DNA of 64,000 nucleotides, taken from assembly GCA_050951725.1 (NCBI GenBank), contig JBMNJO010000024.1, forward strand, positions 1 through 64,000, in the 5' to 3' direction. This stretch comes from DTU052 sp050951725 (lineage in GTDB: Bacteria; Bacillota; Syntrophomonadia; Syntrophomonadales; DTU052). The notes under the pieces are model-generated. The model was not told the origin of the DNA and searched no databases. It saw only the letters and a program-made list of their open reading frames with translations. Shown piece after piece: positions 18,369-28,100 of this stretch. Within the stretch, counting starts at the first letter, position 1. The number at the start of each line of letters is the position of its first letter. The position numbers and the translations under genes were made by a program.

Positions 18369-19391
18369 TCATTCCTTGGGAAGTTCAGGAAGTTTAATTA
18401 AATTGACATTAGCCGGATCGATTTTCAATCTTCCTTCCCACATCCCTTTGATAATCTCAACTACCTGATCATTAACCGGGGTGGGAACTCCCCACTTTTT
18501 GCCCCATCTGGTTATGGTTCCATTGAAGGTTTCATATTCGGGCATTCTTCCCGCCTCAATGTCGTAGAGCATCCCGGTTCTGATGTTCCGGTGCGGGCTC
18601 ATTTTCTTATGAAAGAGCTGCAGCCTTTCCTCCAACTCCTTCTCAGTATTAAAGTCCAAATCTCGGTTATCAAACCCGTCTAAAATCTCGGGAGTAACAC
18701 CGGCCGCCCGGCAGATCGCCAGGGCCTCCCGGTAAATATGAGCGGCGCAACGAATGGCATGAGGATGATCCAAAACGTCGCCATAGGTTCCGGCTACTAC
18801 TGCTGACATCCCGCTGAAACCGGTGTTGGCCATCAGCTTTGTCCAGCGTATGCCCATCAGATTGGTGGTCGCTTCCCCGATGCCGCACTTGTTTAAGAGT
18901 TCAGCAATCTGGTGAATGCGTGGGGTATCCTTACCGTCGAGTTCACCGACAACGTAGTGCATTTTTTCCGGTTGAGAGGTAAGTTTGGAGACTCCTGGTT
19001 CAATGTAGGTCGCTCCCCAACCGACGATACAACCCAAAGTGCGCTCCCGGCCAACCATGTCGGCCACGGCATCCTCAGGAATACCGTTCTGCATGCATAC
19101 CACCACACCATCCGGTTTCAGGTGTTTGAGCACGTAGGGCAATGCCGACTCGTTGTGAGTGGTCTTGGTAAGATAGAGAAAAACATCGTATTCCCCGGTC
19201 ATATCATCTGGCGTCATAGCCTTGACCGGAACCGTAAGCTCCATGAGGCCAATGATTTTGGCTCCTTTTTCATTGAGGGCCTTTACGTGGGGAACATTAA
19301 CATCGATCAGGTCTACGTCAACCCCATTTTTGGTTAACAGTGCGCCAATGATGGTCCCTAGTGAACCCGCTCCCATAACCGCGATTCTCAT
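18369..19391 (-). CDS. Ketopantoate reductase (PanE/ApbA) family dehydrogenase
   Basis: NAD(P)-dependent 2-hydroxyacid-type dehydrogenase of 340 residues. The N-terminal Rossmann motif is VMGAGSLGTIIGALL, the family block MQNGIPEDAV follows, and the C-terminal helical domain contains the KLMANTGFSGMSAV segment. AGGAGGTAACC precedes the start. Classical PanE reduces ketopantoate for CoA synthesis, but placement inside a 4-hydroxybutyryl-CoA gene cluster and the extra length argue for a catabolic oxidoreductase acting on another 2-oxo or hydroxy acid. The substrate is unknown. Confidence 0.85.
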   Translation of the reverse strand: MRIAVMGAGSLGTIIGALLTKNGVDVDLIDVNVPHVKALNEKGAKIIGLMELTVPVKAMTPDDMTGEYDVFLYLTKTTHNESALPYVLKHLKPDGVVVCMQNGIPEDAVADMVGRERTLGCIVGWGATYIEPGVSKLTSQPEKMHYVVGELDGKDTPRIHQIAELLNKCGIGEATTNLMGIRWTKLMANTGFSGMSAVVAGTYGDVLDHPHAIRCAAHIYREALAICRAAGVTPEILDGFDNRDLDFNTEKELEERLQLFHKKMSPHRNIRTGMLYDIEAGRMPEYETFNGTITRWGKKWGVPTPVNDQVVEIIKGMWEGRLKIDPANVNLIKLPELPKE

Positions 19392-19433
19392 GTAAGGTTA
19401 CCTCCTTTCAGCAAATGATTCATGAGTCAAATG

Positions 19434-20384
19434 CTATTCGCTTTTAAGGGCTTTAACTGCCTGACGCATCTTGAGAATATTAATGACCCGGTCACGCTGC
19501 ATCTTAGCAATATCGACATTGCTGTAGTCAGCCAGACCTTTACCGACCTTAATACCCAACCGGCCCTCTTCCACCAGTTTGCTCGCCAGAGGGTTGGGGC
19601 CGGTGCTGCTGCACAGCTGAGGTGTCATGGTCTTGGAAACATTCAGAACCACATCCCAGCCCACATAGTCATAAAGCTGCATATGGCCTTCAAAGGGGTA
19701 GCGCAGGCCGTAGGTGCTGGATATTGCATTGTCAATATCCTCGGCTGTGACCCAGCCCTGGGTTATCATATAGGATGCTTCCCTGCTTAACGCAGATGAC
19801 AAGCGGTTAATTATGAAGCCGGGGATATACTGGTTAATCAGCGCCGGGCTTTTTCCCACCTGCTTCAAAAGAAGCATAACCTTCTCCACCGTATCCTCTG
19901 ATGTCTGCGGTCCCTTGACTACCTCCACCAGCGGCATAATGTGCGGGGGATTGAACCAGTGGGCAATTATCAACCTGCCGGGGTTAGACACCTGGGCAAT
20001 CTCAAAGATGTTAAGCGCTGAGGTGCTGCTGGACAGAATACAATCCGGTCGGCACAACTTGTCAAGCTGTGCATAAACAGGACGCTTAACCTCCGGGCTT
20101 TCAAATACCGCCTCGGACACGAAATCTGCCTGAGGAGCGACATCCTCAAGTTTCACCGTGTAGGTCAGGAGAGCCTTGGCTTGATCGGCTGCTGCACGAG
20201 TAACCTCCCCGAACTCAACCAGGGTTCGGAGATTGGCCGCAATCTTCCGGCGGGCCTCTTCCAGTTTTTCGTTGCTGGTATCGACAATGGCGGTTTTATA
20301 TCCGTTGACGGCAAATGTCAGGGCAATGCCATGACCCATCGTCCCGCCGCCCACTACCAACATGTTCCAATTATCACATGCCAC
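19434..20384 (-). CDS. 3-hydroxyacyl-CoA dehydrogenase
   Basis: NAD-dependent 3-hydroxyacyl-CoA dehydrogenase, 316 residues. The Rossmann motif is VVGGGTMGHGIA at residues 10-21, the catalytic histidine lies in IIAHWFNPPHIMPLVEVV, and the C-terminal dimer domain includes PGFIINRL and the YEGFxxADxVDxA-like GWVTAEDIDNAI. It would oxidise 3-hydroxybutyryl-CoA to acetoacetyl-CoA after crotonyl-CoA hydration. The start is a GTG after AGGAGATG. The gene follows abfD at 69 bp and precedes the PanE-like gene at 42 bp. Confidence 0.92.
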   Translation of the reverse strand: MACDNWNMLVVGGGTMGHGIALTFAVNGYKTAIVDTSNEKLEEARRKIAANLRTLVEFGEVTRAAADQAKALLTYTVKLEDVAPQADFVSEAVFESPEVKRPVYAQLDKLCRPDCILSSSTSALNIFEIAQVSNPGRLIIAHWFNPPHIMPLVEVVKGPQTSEDTVEKVMLLLKQVGKSPALINQYIPGFIINRLSSALSREASYMITQGWVTAEDIDNAISSTYGLRYPFEGHMQLYDYVGWDVVLNVSKTMTPQLCSSTGPNPLASKLVEEGRLGIKVGKGLADYSNVDIAKMQRDRVINILKMRQAVKALKSE

Positions 20385-20453
20385 TTTAAATCATCTCCTG
20401 TCAAAATCATGCTCTAATACTGCCGCATCTTAACCAGGAACGATTCTACTCCA

Positions 20454-21929
20454 CTACTTCTTTTCCGCAGGTCTCATTCCCGCCAGTCTCCTGACGTTCT
20501 CTTTTCTCGACTTGATATCGTACTGAGTTGTTATCGCGATCTGTTCCATTATCGGTGACCCACCACCATGATACTGTCCGTAGCCCTTGGATCCTGCCGA
20601 ATGTGAACAAGTATAATCAATGTACTGTAACCAGAACTTGATTTGATCATCAATCGGTATCCGGGGATTACGGTTGAGGTACTTCTCGAGAAGGTCCTTG
20701 GTTTCCGGGTTGGTAAAGTCCTTTTCATACGGGAAGGTAGCCGGCAAGCCACCAGCAATGTTGCACAGAATCTCCTGCTCGTGGAACACGGCCTCACCGG
20801 TCAGGCATCTCCCGACATTGGCATAAATGGAATGGGGGATATAACTGCCGGGGCCATAGGGAACTAATCCTTTACCGGGCATATAAACCTGTGGTGAGCC
20901 CAGATGGGAAGCAGTAAAACCGGCAGCATAGCCCAGCTCACCCGTCATGATCAGTTCGGACAACATGGCTCTGACATGCGGGGTTTTCTCAATCCCATTG
21001 ATCTCCGCCGCCAGACTGGCCAGCCCGATAATATAATCGAGAGTAGCCGGTTTACATCCGGAATAACTGTGACGATGGAAGAGGGCAAACAACAAAGCCG
21101 CTATACCACCATGCTCGGTCTCCCCGCATAAAAAGACCCTTTCCCAGGGTACAAAGGTGTCTTCAAAAATAATATAGGAATCAGTATACCCGCCGACAAA
21201 ACCTTTGTGGAAAACCTCGCGGTTGTAGTGGTTGTGATAGCTCACAACCTGCTTAATCTGTGGATGGTCAGAAGGTATGGCGAAGCATACTGCGTATTCC
21301 TTCTCATCGGGCATCAGCGCACGGTTGGGAACCACTAGGATTTCATCGGAAATCGAGGCCTCGGAGATGTGGACCTTGCAGCCCCGAACCACAATGCCGT
21401 CGCTGTTCTCAGATACCACATGGACATACATATCAGGATCGGTCTGTTGCGAAGGCCTTTTCAGCCTTTCACCTTTTTGGTCGGTTTGAGCACAGCTAGC
21501 GACCAGGTCGTTCTTCTGGAAATATTCCAGCCACTTAAGGAAGTTTGCATGATAATCCGTTTTCCGATCCGGGTTTTTGCTGGCTTCATAGGAAACACAG
21601 TTAATAGCATTGGCGGCGTCAATCCCCATGCATCTTTGAATGCATCCCCCGACCATATTGCACAGTGTTCGCGTCATATCCTGTTTCTTATGCAGATCAT
21701 CAACGCTCTGATGGATGTGATTGAACCGGTTGATGGTTTCCCCGGTGAGGTGAGAAGTGGCTGTACACAGGTCTTTATATTTTGGATCCATCGCAACCTC
21801 AAAAGTCAGCCCCATTACGTTGATGGCCGGAAGCTGCATGGGATCAAGACGGTCAATCTTTTTACCGTTATAATAGAGGTTCGGGTTCTTCCGCTTTAAA
21901 TCTTCAATATACTGCTCTTTAGTTCTCAT
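20454..21929 (-). CDS. abfD: 4-hydroxybutyryl-CoA dehydratase / vinylacetyl-CoA isomerase
   Basis: Flavin and [4Fe-4S] enzyme of 491 residues that dehydrates 4-hydroxybutyryl-CoA to crotonyl-CoA by a ketyl-radical mechanism. The cluster ligands known from Clostridium aminobutyricum (Cys99, Cys103, His292, Cys299) are matched by C96, C100, H285 and C292: CIQRC keeps the four-residue spacing and HRHSYSGC the seven-residue spacing. This separates it from flavin hydroxylases of the same fold (HpaB). AACAGGAGGAAT precedes the ATG. The enzyme is oxygen-sensitive, supporting an anaerobic host. Neighbours supply hydrolase, CoA-transfer and beta-oxidation steps. Confidence 0.95.
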   Translation of the reverse strand: MRTKEQYIEDLKRKNPNLYYNGKKIDRLDPMQLPAINVMGLTFEVAMDPKYKDLCTATSHLTGETINRFNHIHQSVDDLHKKQDMTRTLCNMVGGCIQRCMGIDAANAINCVSYEASKNPDRKTDYHANFLKWLEYFQKNDLVASCAQTDQKGERLKRPSQQTDPDMYVHVVSENSDGIVVRGCKVHISEASISDEILVVPNRALMPDEKEYAVCFAIPSDHPQIKQVVSYHNHYNREVFHKGFVGGYTDSYIIFEDTFVPWERVFLCGETEHGGIAALLFALFHRHSYSGCKPATLDYIIGLASLAAEINGIEKTPHVRAMLSELIMTGELGYAAGFTASHLGSPQVYMPGKGLVPYGPGSYIPHSIYANVGRCLTGEAVFHEQEILCNIAGGLPATFPYEKDFTNPETKDLLEKYLNRNPRIPIDDQIKFWLQYIDYTCSHSAGSKGYGQYHGGGSPIMEQIAITTQYDIKSRKENVRRLAGMRPAEKK

Positions 21930-22019
21930 TATTATTCCTCCTGTTTATGACAACGACACAACAACGGTTACGTTTTCGTTTTGGCCGGCTGCAACCCAAC
22001 AACTATTAGATTGAGTTTA

Positions 22020-23003
22020 TTAATACCCGAAGAACCGCTTGGGGTTTTCCACCAGCATCATATCGATCTGCTCATCGCTGACACCCAGCTTTTTAAGATC
22101 AGGGACGACGTCTTTCAGGATGTGGCCCCAATGCCAGTCCGCAACTAACGGTTTCGCTGCATCGGGTAAGGCCAGTGTCCTCCCTTTCCAAACAATGATA
22201 GCGTCATGACTCAGCATGATCCGGTCGGCATAACCGGCAGCACAGAGTGCGGCAATAACCATTTCCCGGGTCGAGTCCATTGGGCACCCGGCGAGTTTCT
22301 GCAGGCCAAAACGGTCAAAAGAAATATAAACCCCTTTCTCCAAGGTGTTCAGGTGGTACTGGATATCGGTATTGCCGCCCATATGACCAATATTGATGCG
22401 CTTGGGATCGGCACCACTGGCAATGAGGAGATCAGCCTGTTCGGGACCCATGGTACCTTCCTGGGTGTGGGTTATAATGGGTATTCCTTCTTCTGATGAA
22501 ACTTTGGCGGCTGCTACAAAAAACGCCTTCTCATAATCGGTGATAACATCTTTACTGGAGGCCAGTTTGAAGACCCCGGCTTTGATTCCGGTTCCCTCAA
22601 TGCCAACCGTGGTTTCCATCTTCATCATCTCATAGATATCAGGTACAATATCTTTCCGGCGTAATCTCTGTTTGAAATAGGCCGGTGAGCCCTCACCTTC
22701 GTAATAGTAACCGCAGGATGCGATTATATTAAGCCCGGTCTTTTCGGAAACCTCTTTCATGAACAGTACATCACGTCCGCAGTCGTTTGGAGTGGCATCA
22801 ACAACAGTCTTCAATCCATACTGCTCGACCAGGGGCTTGATGGTGTCCACGCAGGCTTTTAATGCTTCTTCCCGGTTAAAGGGGGCAACGGTAAAGTCCC
22901 CCTGGAATCCGGGGTAACCAAAGAGAAGGTGCTCGTGGATGTAGGTCTTGCCGAGAGAATCAGACGATACAGGGCCGGTTACGGTATTAACCATCTTCGA
23001 CAT
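22020..23003 (-). CDS. Phosphotriesterase-family metal hydrolase (probable lactonase)
   Basis: Binuclear metal amidohydrolase-fold protein of about 327 residues. Metal ligands are visible in TYIHEHLLF (HxH), the candidate bridging lysine region GIKAGVFKLA, ITHTQEG, NIGHMGG and the aspartate of MLSHD. The start is set by GATTGGAGGATT before ATG; a longer frame to 23207 lacks a ribosome site. Many family members hydrolyse lactones. Next to abfD, opening of gamma-butyrolactone to 4-hydroxybutyrate is an attractive but untested substrate. It is the promoter-proximal gene of the cluster. Confidence 0.85.
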   Translation of the reverse strand: MSKMVNTVTGPVSSDSLGKTYIHEHLLFGYPGFQGDFTVAPFNREEALKACVDTIKPLVEQYGLKTVVDATPNDCGRDVLFMKEVSEKTGLNIIASCGYYYEGEGSPAYFKQRLRRKDIVPDIYEMMKMETTVGIEGTGIKAGVFKLASSKDVITDYEKAFFVAAAKVSSEEGIPIITHTQEGTMGPEQADLLIASGADPKRINIGHMGGNTDIQYHLNTLEKGVYISFDRFGLQKLAGCPMDSTREMVIAALCAAGYADRIMLSHDAIIVWKGRTLALPDAAKPLVADWHWGHILKDVVPDLKKLGVSDEQIDMMLVENPKRFFGY

Positions 23004-23545
23004 AAACAATCCTCCAATCTTAAAAGTAATGATTAATGGAAACAAAAAATCCCTGTGCCCCAACTCACCCCCCTTCCCGTAAAGGTCAGTTCGATCTGGT
23101 GAGGAAGACATGGGAATGACGGTATGAAGTATTTTTGCAATACAAACGTAATCAACGGGGTGCAACAGAAATGCTCCTGGGCACAAGTCGAGTTTGCTTT
23201 TTGGCAAGAATAATAAAAAACGGCCTGCAACCCGGTTATCCCCAAGGCTTTTTGAGTCGATTCCACGGAAGGGTCACCAGCTTTTCTCCAACAATCGCGA
23301 AAACAACCTACATTAAGAAACTGTTTACAAATATTATAATATTTTTCTAACGCTTTCGACAACCCATCAATCCAAAGATATTTCTTCGGAGGTATATTTG
23401 CTTTCACCAGTTAGGGATAACTACTTTGGTTGTGGAAAATGGTCTCCAATCAAGTACGCCGGGGCTCTTTCCCATCTGTCGATTGTTTTCCTATGTCCTC
23501 GAAACTTGTATAATTAAAGTAAATTTTAGAAGGGTAGTGTGGAAC
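23004..23545. other. Divergent intergenic region of the catabolic cluster
   Basis: About 540 bp between the hydrolase gene (minus) and the CoA-transferase gene (plus). A TATAAT box at 23509-23514 stands 32 bp before the transferase start, with only a weak TTTTCC at the -35 position. No convincing coding frame, riboswitch or activator site was recognised in the rest. The minus-strand promoter for the five-gene operon should lie here. Confidence 0.5.
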
Positions 23546-24885
23546 GTGACGCAGCAAGAAGAGTACAAGCGAAAACTAGTAACGCCTGAAGAAGCGGTAA
23601 AGGTGGTCAAATCCGGCGACCAAGTCGATTGGAGCAGTTTTAACGGTCAACCTTACTTGTTGGACAAGGCTCTCGCGGCCCGCAAGGAGGAGTTGACCAA
23701 TGTCCACATACGCGGTGCTTCAAGCCAAAGACCGATAGCCTGTGTCGAGCAAGACCCGGAACGCAAACATTTCATTTACAGCAGCTGGCATTTCAGCGCC
23801 TACGAGCGCAGGCTTCATGATAAAAACCTGTGCAATTTTAATCCGGTAGCCTTTCATGAGCGTTCCCGTTATTACGAAACAGGACATGTCGATCCGGATG
23901 TAGGTATGCTGCAGGTTTGCCCCATGGACAAGTACGGTTACTTCTCCTTTGGCCCCCAGGCCAACAGTGTCCGCACCATAGTCAACTATTCCAAAAAAGT
24001 GCTGGTGGAAGTAAACCCGTTAATGCCTGTAGCCCTGGGTAGGGACGAACGGTGCCATATCTCCGAGGTTGACTACATCGTGGAGAATCCGGGGGTGCCG
24101 CTTATCGAGGTCAAACCGGCGGTTCCAACGGAAACGGATAAAGCGATTGCCTCCCATATTATCAAAGAGATTAAAGATGGGTGCTGTATCCAACTGGGTA
24201 TTGGCGGCCTGCCCAATACCATTGGCAAGATGATCGCGGAAGCCGGGCTCAAGCACCTGGGAGTCCATACCGAGATGCTGGCCGACTCCTATGTGGACAT
24301 GTTTGAAGCCGGATGTATCGACGGTTCCCGCAAGGTAACCGACCGCTACAAGATGGCCTATACCTTCGCTCTGGGGACCCAGCGTCTGTATGATTTTATT
24401 CATCTAAACCCGTTGTGCTTTATCGCCCCGGCCTCATACATCAACGATCCTGCAGTTGCATCCCAGAACCCGAATCTGATCTCCATCAACAATTGCCTGG
24501 AAGTCGACCTGTTCAGCCAGGTCTCCTCGGAATCGGCCGCCGGGAGGCATATCAGCGGTACCGGAGGACAATGGGATTTTGCCAAAGCGGCCTATATGTC
24601 CGACGGGGGCAAATCCATCATCGCCATGTCTTCGACCGCGAAAAGGAAGGATGGTACCGTAGTTTCCAGGATCGTCCCTACTCTGAGTCCCGGAACCATT
24701 GTAACCCTGCCGCGCTGGTCGGTGCACATGATCTGCACTGAGTATGGAATTGTCGACCTGAAGGGCGCCTCTACCTGGCAGCGGCCGAGAGGTTGATTTC
24801 CATCGCTCACCCCGATTTTCGCGATGAATTAATTAAGGAAGCCGATCGTATGCGCATCTGGTTGCGCACCAATAAGATTGCGTAG
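23546..24885 (+). pseudogene. 4-hydroxybutyrate/acetate-type CoA-transferase, frameshift near 3' end
   Basis: Acetyl-CoA hydrolase/transferase family enzyme that would exchange CoA between acetyl- or butyryl-CoA and 4-hydroxybutyrate. Family blocks seen are GIGGLPNTIGKM, GVHTEMLADSYVDM and ISGTGGQWDFAKAA. The frame breaks at STWQR (about 24780): it stops at 24796 as PRG, but one frame over the expected C-terminus AERLISIAHPDFRDEL...NKIA continues to a stop at 24885, so one base seems to be missing. GTG 23546 is the preferred start (AGAAGGG upstream). It is divergent from the abfD cluster and probably belongs to the same pathway. Confidence 0.85.
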
Positions 24886-24940
24886 GGATAACACCAAACC
24901 TTGGGAAGAACAGAATAACCCGGCAGGTTTACTCTTTAAC

Positions 24941-24978
24941 AAACCGGGGTACCCGCACAAAAGCGGATGCCCCGGTTT
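24941..24978 (+). terminator. Strong GC hairpin after CoA-transferase
   Basis: AAACCGGGG and CCCCGGTTT pair around an inner CGC...GCG stem, 56 bp past the CoA-transferase stop codon and before the glucan synthase gene. The following bases are only weakly T-rich. Confidence 0.6.
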
Positions 24979-25101
24979 GCTGTGTCTGGGTCCTGCTCCC
25001 CATGCCTCACTTTACGCGGCAAAGCATTAATAATCGGCGGCGAAAAGGGGAATATTTTAACTGTTTGCTATTCCTTATCATCATTTCATCAATGGCGGTT
25101 A

Positions 25102-28100
25102 TTGGAGAATCATGATTTAAACGATGAACAACTGCGACAAAAGGCCCATGAACTGGCCCTGACACATGATCCATACATCAGCAGTTGGCCCTCAAAAGGC
25201 CTGTGGCGAGATTTGAACCAGGATGTAAAAAGCCTGCGGGGATTTCTGCAAATGCTGCAGGACAGCTCGGTCAGCTGCTCGCAACCGGCGGAAGAATGGC
25301 TGCTGGACAATGCGGACTTCATCGAAGAGCAGGTGCTGGTGGTAAAGCAGCAGCTTAATCGTGCTTTTGTCAACACCCTGCCCAAGCTCCGCAGGACCGG
25401 TGATGTGCGAATATTGGCCATCTGTTCGGAATATCTTCAGCATGTGGACGGCAATCTGGATGAGGATTCCCTGATTGCGTTCATCAACTCCTACCAGCAG
25501 GTTTCCGTATTAATGATCGCGGAAGTATGGGCTATCCCTTTAATAATTCGGATTGCCTTAATCAAACACCTGGCTCGGGTGGCCCGAGAGGTGAAATCCC
25601 GCAGAGAGGTGTGTATGTTTGCTGAGCAGTTGGTGTCGCGGCTCGATTCCTCCGGCTTCAACCCGGATACCCTTGCCTCGGCTCTTGAGGACGCCGGTCA
25701 GGAGATGCCGCTCTCCGGCTCGATGATTGTTCACCTGATCAGACACCTGCGGGAACGGGCCGACGATTCGCTCATGGTGCAGGAATGGCTGATGTGTAAG
25801 CTTGAGGACGGCCCGGCCAGTATGGATCAGGTGGTTTCTTATGAATACCAGCTTCAAGCCCGGCACCAGGTGACGACCGGGAATATCGTCGCCAGCTTGC
25901 GGAACATCTCACGCTGGAACTGGCAGGACCGCTTCGAACAGCTCTGCATGGTGGAGCACATTCTGGGCGAAGAAGCATCCGGTATTTATCCTCGTCTCGA
26001 CTTTCCCAGCCGCGATGTGCTCCGGCAAAGGGTCGAAAAACTGGCCCGACGGCTCCGCGTTCCGGAAACCCTGGTCGCCAAGGAAGCAGTACAGCTTGCA
26101 GCCCTGGAATACGAGGATTTTATCAAAAAGCAGCCTCCATGTGAGCAGAGTCTGCAAAGCCATGAAAACTGCAAACAGCTGACACGGCCGACGTTTGTTG
26201 CTTACTATCTGTTGGAACCGGCAGGCATAAAGAAACTGCGGGAGGCCTTGAAAATATGCGGCAAACCCAGACATATGCCGGAATTGAATATATTGAGCCA
26301 TCCAACCACCGCTTATTTTCTAACCCTGGGGCTGTTTATGCTCATGGCTCTCTTCGCCTTCACCTCCTGGATCGCCACCGGGAGGTCCTTCACCCCTCTC
26401 GACTGGATAATCGTGCTGTTGGCCGTACTGCTGCCGGCCAGCGAGTGGGCGGTCACGTTCACCCATTGGTTGATCGAGCTCGTTAAGCGGCCTCTGCCCC
26501 TGTTGAAATACGATTTCTCCCGGGGTATACCTTTTGAGGCCACCACTTTGGTAGTAATCCCTGTTATCTGGTCAACGGTCAAAGAGGTGCAGTCCCTGGT
26601 CAGCCGTTTGGAACTGCATTATCTGGCCAACCGGGATGCCAACCTCCACTTTGGCCTCCTGGTGGACCTTACCGATTCGAAAGAGGAGGTATCACCCAAG
26701 GACGAGGAGCTGAATGAAGCGGCTCGTACCGGCATTGAAGCCCTTAACCGCACTTACTCAACCCCGGGTGGGAGTACATTCAACCTCTTCCTGCGCCGCC
26801 GAATCTGGAATGAATCCGAGCGAGTATGGATGGGCTGGGAACGCAAACGGGGAGCCCTGGTGGAGCTGGTGGAACTTATCAAAGGAAAGACTGATACCAC
26901 CTGCCAGCTTGTGGTGGGAGACCCCGGTATATTACCGCACATTCGCTACATCATCACTCTCGATGCGGATACCCAGCTCCCGATGGAGAGCGCACGCCGG
27001 ATGGTCGGAGCCATGCACCTCCCCTATAACCGCCCGGTGCTAAATGAGACCCGGACTCGGGTTATTGAGGGTTATGGCGTCTTGCAGCCCTGCATCAGCG
27101 TCAGCCATCGCTCAGCCCTTCGTTCCCGGTTCGCGTCCCTTTACTCCGCCGATCCCGGGATCGATCCATATACCTTTGCGGTATCCGATCCTTATCAGGA
27201 CGGATTGGGCCAGGGGATTTTCACCGGCAAGGGCATTTTCGATGTGGATACCTTTGCCGAGATCCTGTGCGAGCGCATCCCGGAAAACAGAGTCTTAAGC
27301 CACGACCTCCTGGAAGGCGGATTTTTGCGAACCGGACTTCTATCCGATGTTGAACTGGTGGATGAATATCCCTCCACGTTCAGCTCGTACCAGAAGAGGC
27401 TGCATCGCTGGGTACGCGGCGACTGGCAGTTGATTCCCTGGTTGCTGCGGCATGTACATGACCGCAGAGGGCGGCTTTTGCCGGTGGATCTGCCCCTCCT
27501 GGTGCGCTGGCAGATGGTTGACAACCTGAGACACAGTCTGCTGCTTCCGGTCCAGTTGGCCGTGCTTCTCTTGGGTCTTACCGTACTGCCGGGTTCACCC
27601 GGGGGATGGGCGGCTTTGGTACTGGCCACCCTTGCCTTGCCTCTGATCCGTCAGTTGGGTGCGATACGGCGGTTGTTCCTGCGTCCACGGAATTTGGTGG
27701 CGTTGACCGGCCAGGTGCTGGTGACCATTATTACCTGGCCTTTTCAAAGCGTCCTCCTTCTGGATGCGATTATGAGAACCTTATACCGCTTGTTTGTGTC
27801 CAGGCGTCACCTGCTGGAGTGGGTAAGTGCCGCCGAAGTCGAACGGCGCAACCGGAGCGGACGCTATCCGCTGTTGCTTTATATGTATGGTGGCTACGCG
27901 CTTATCATCCTGTCGGCTCTGATATTCAGCACCTATGCCGATGCGGCCACGAAGCCAACCGGGATCGGGCTCTGTATTCTGTGGTCGGCGGCTCCGTTCG
28001 TGGTCCGATGGCTGAATCAACCGGTGGAATCCGCCGACGACCGGCTGGCTCCACGTGAAGAGGAAGATCTCAAAAAACTGGCTCACCGGATCTGGCAGTT

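Noticed and set aside
23033..23407. Minus-strand frame of 124 codons upstream of the hydrolase gene
   Set aside because: Cysteine- and phenylalanine-rich with no family pattern and no ribosome site; part of a divergent regulatory region.
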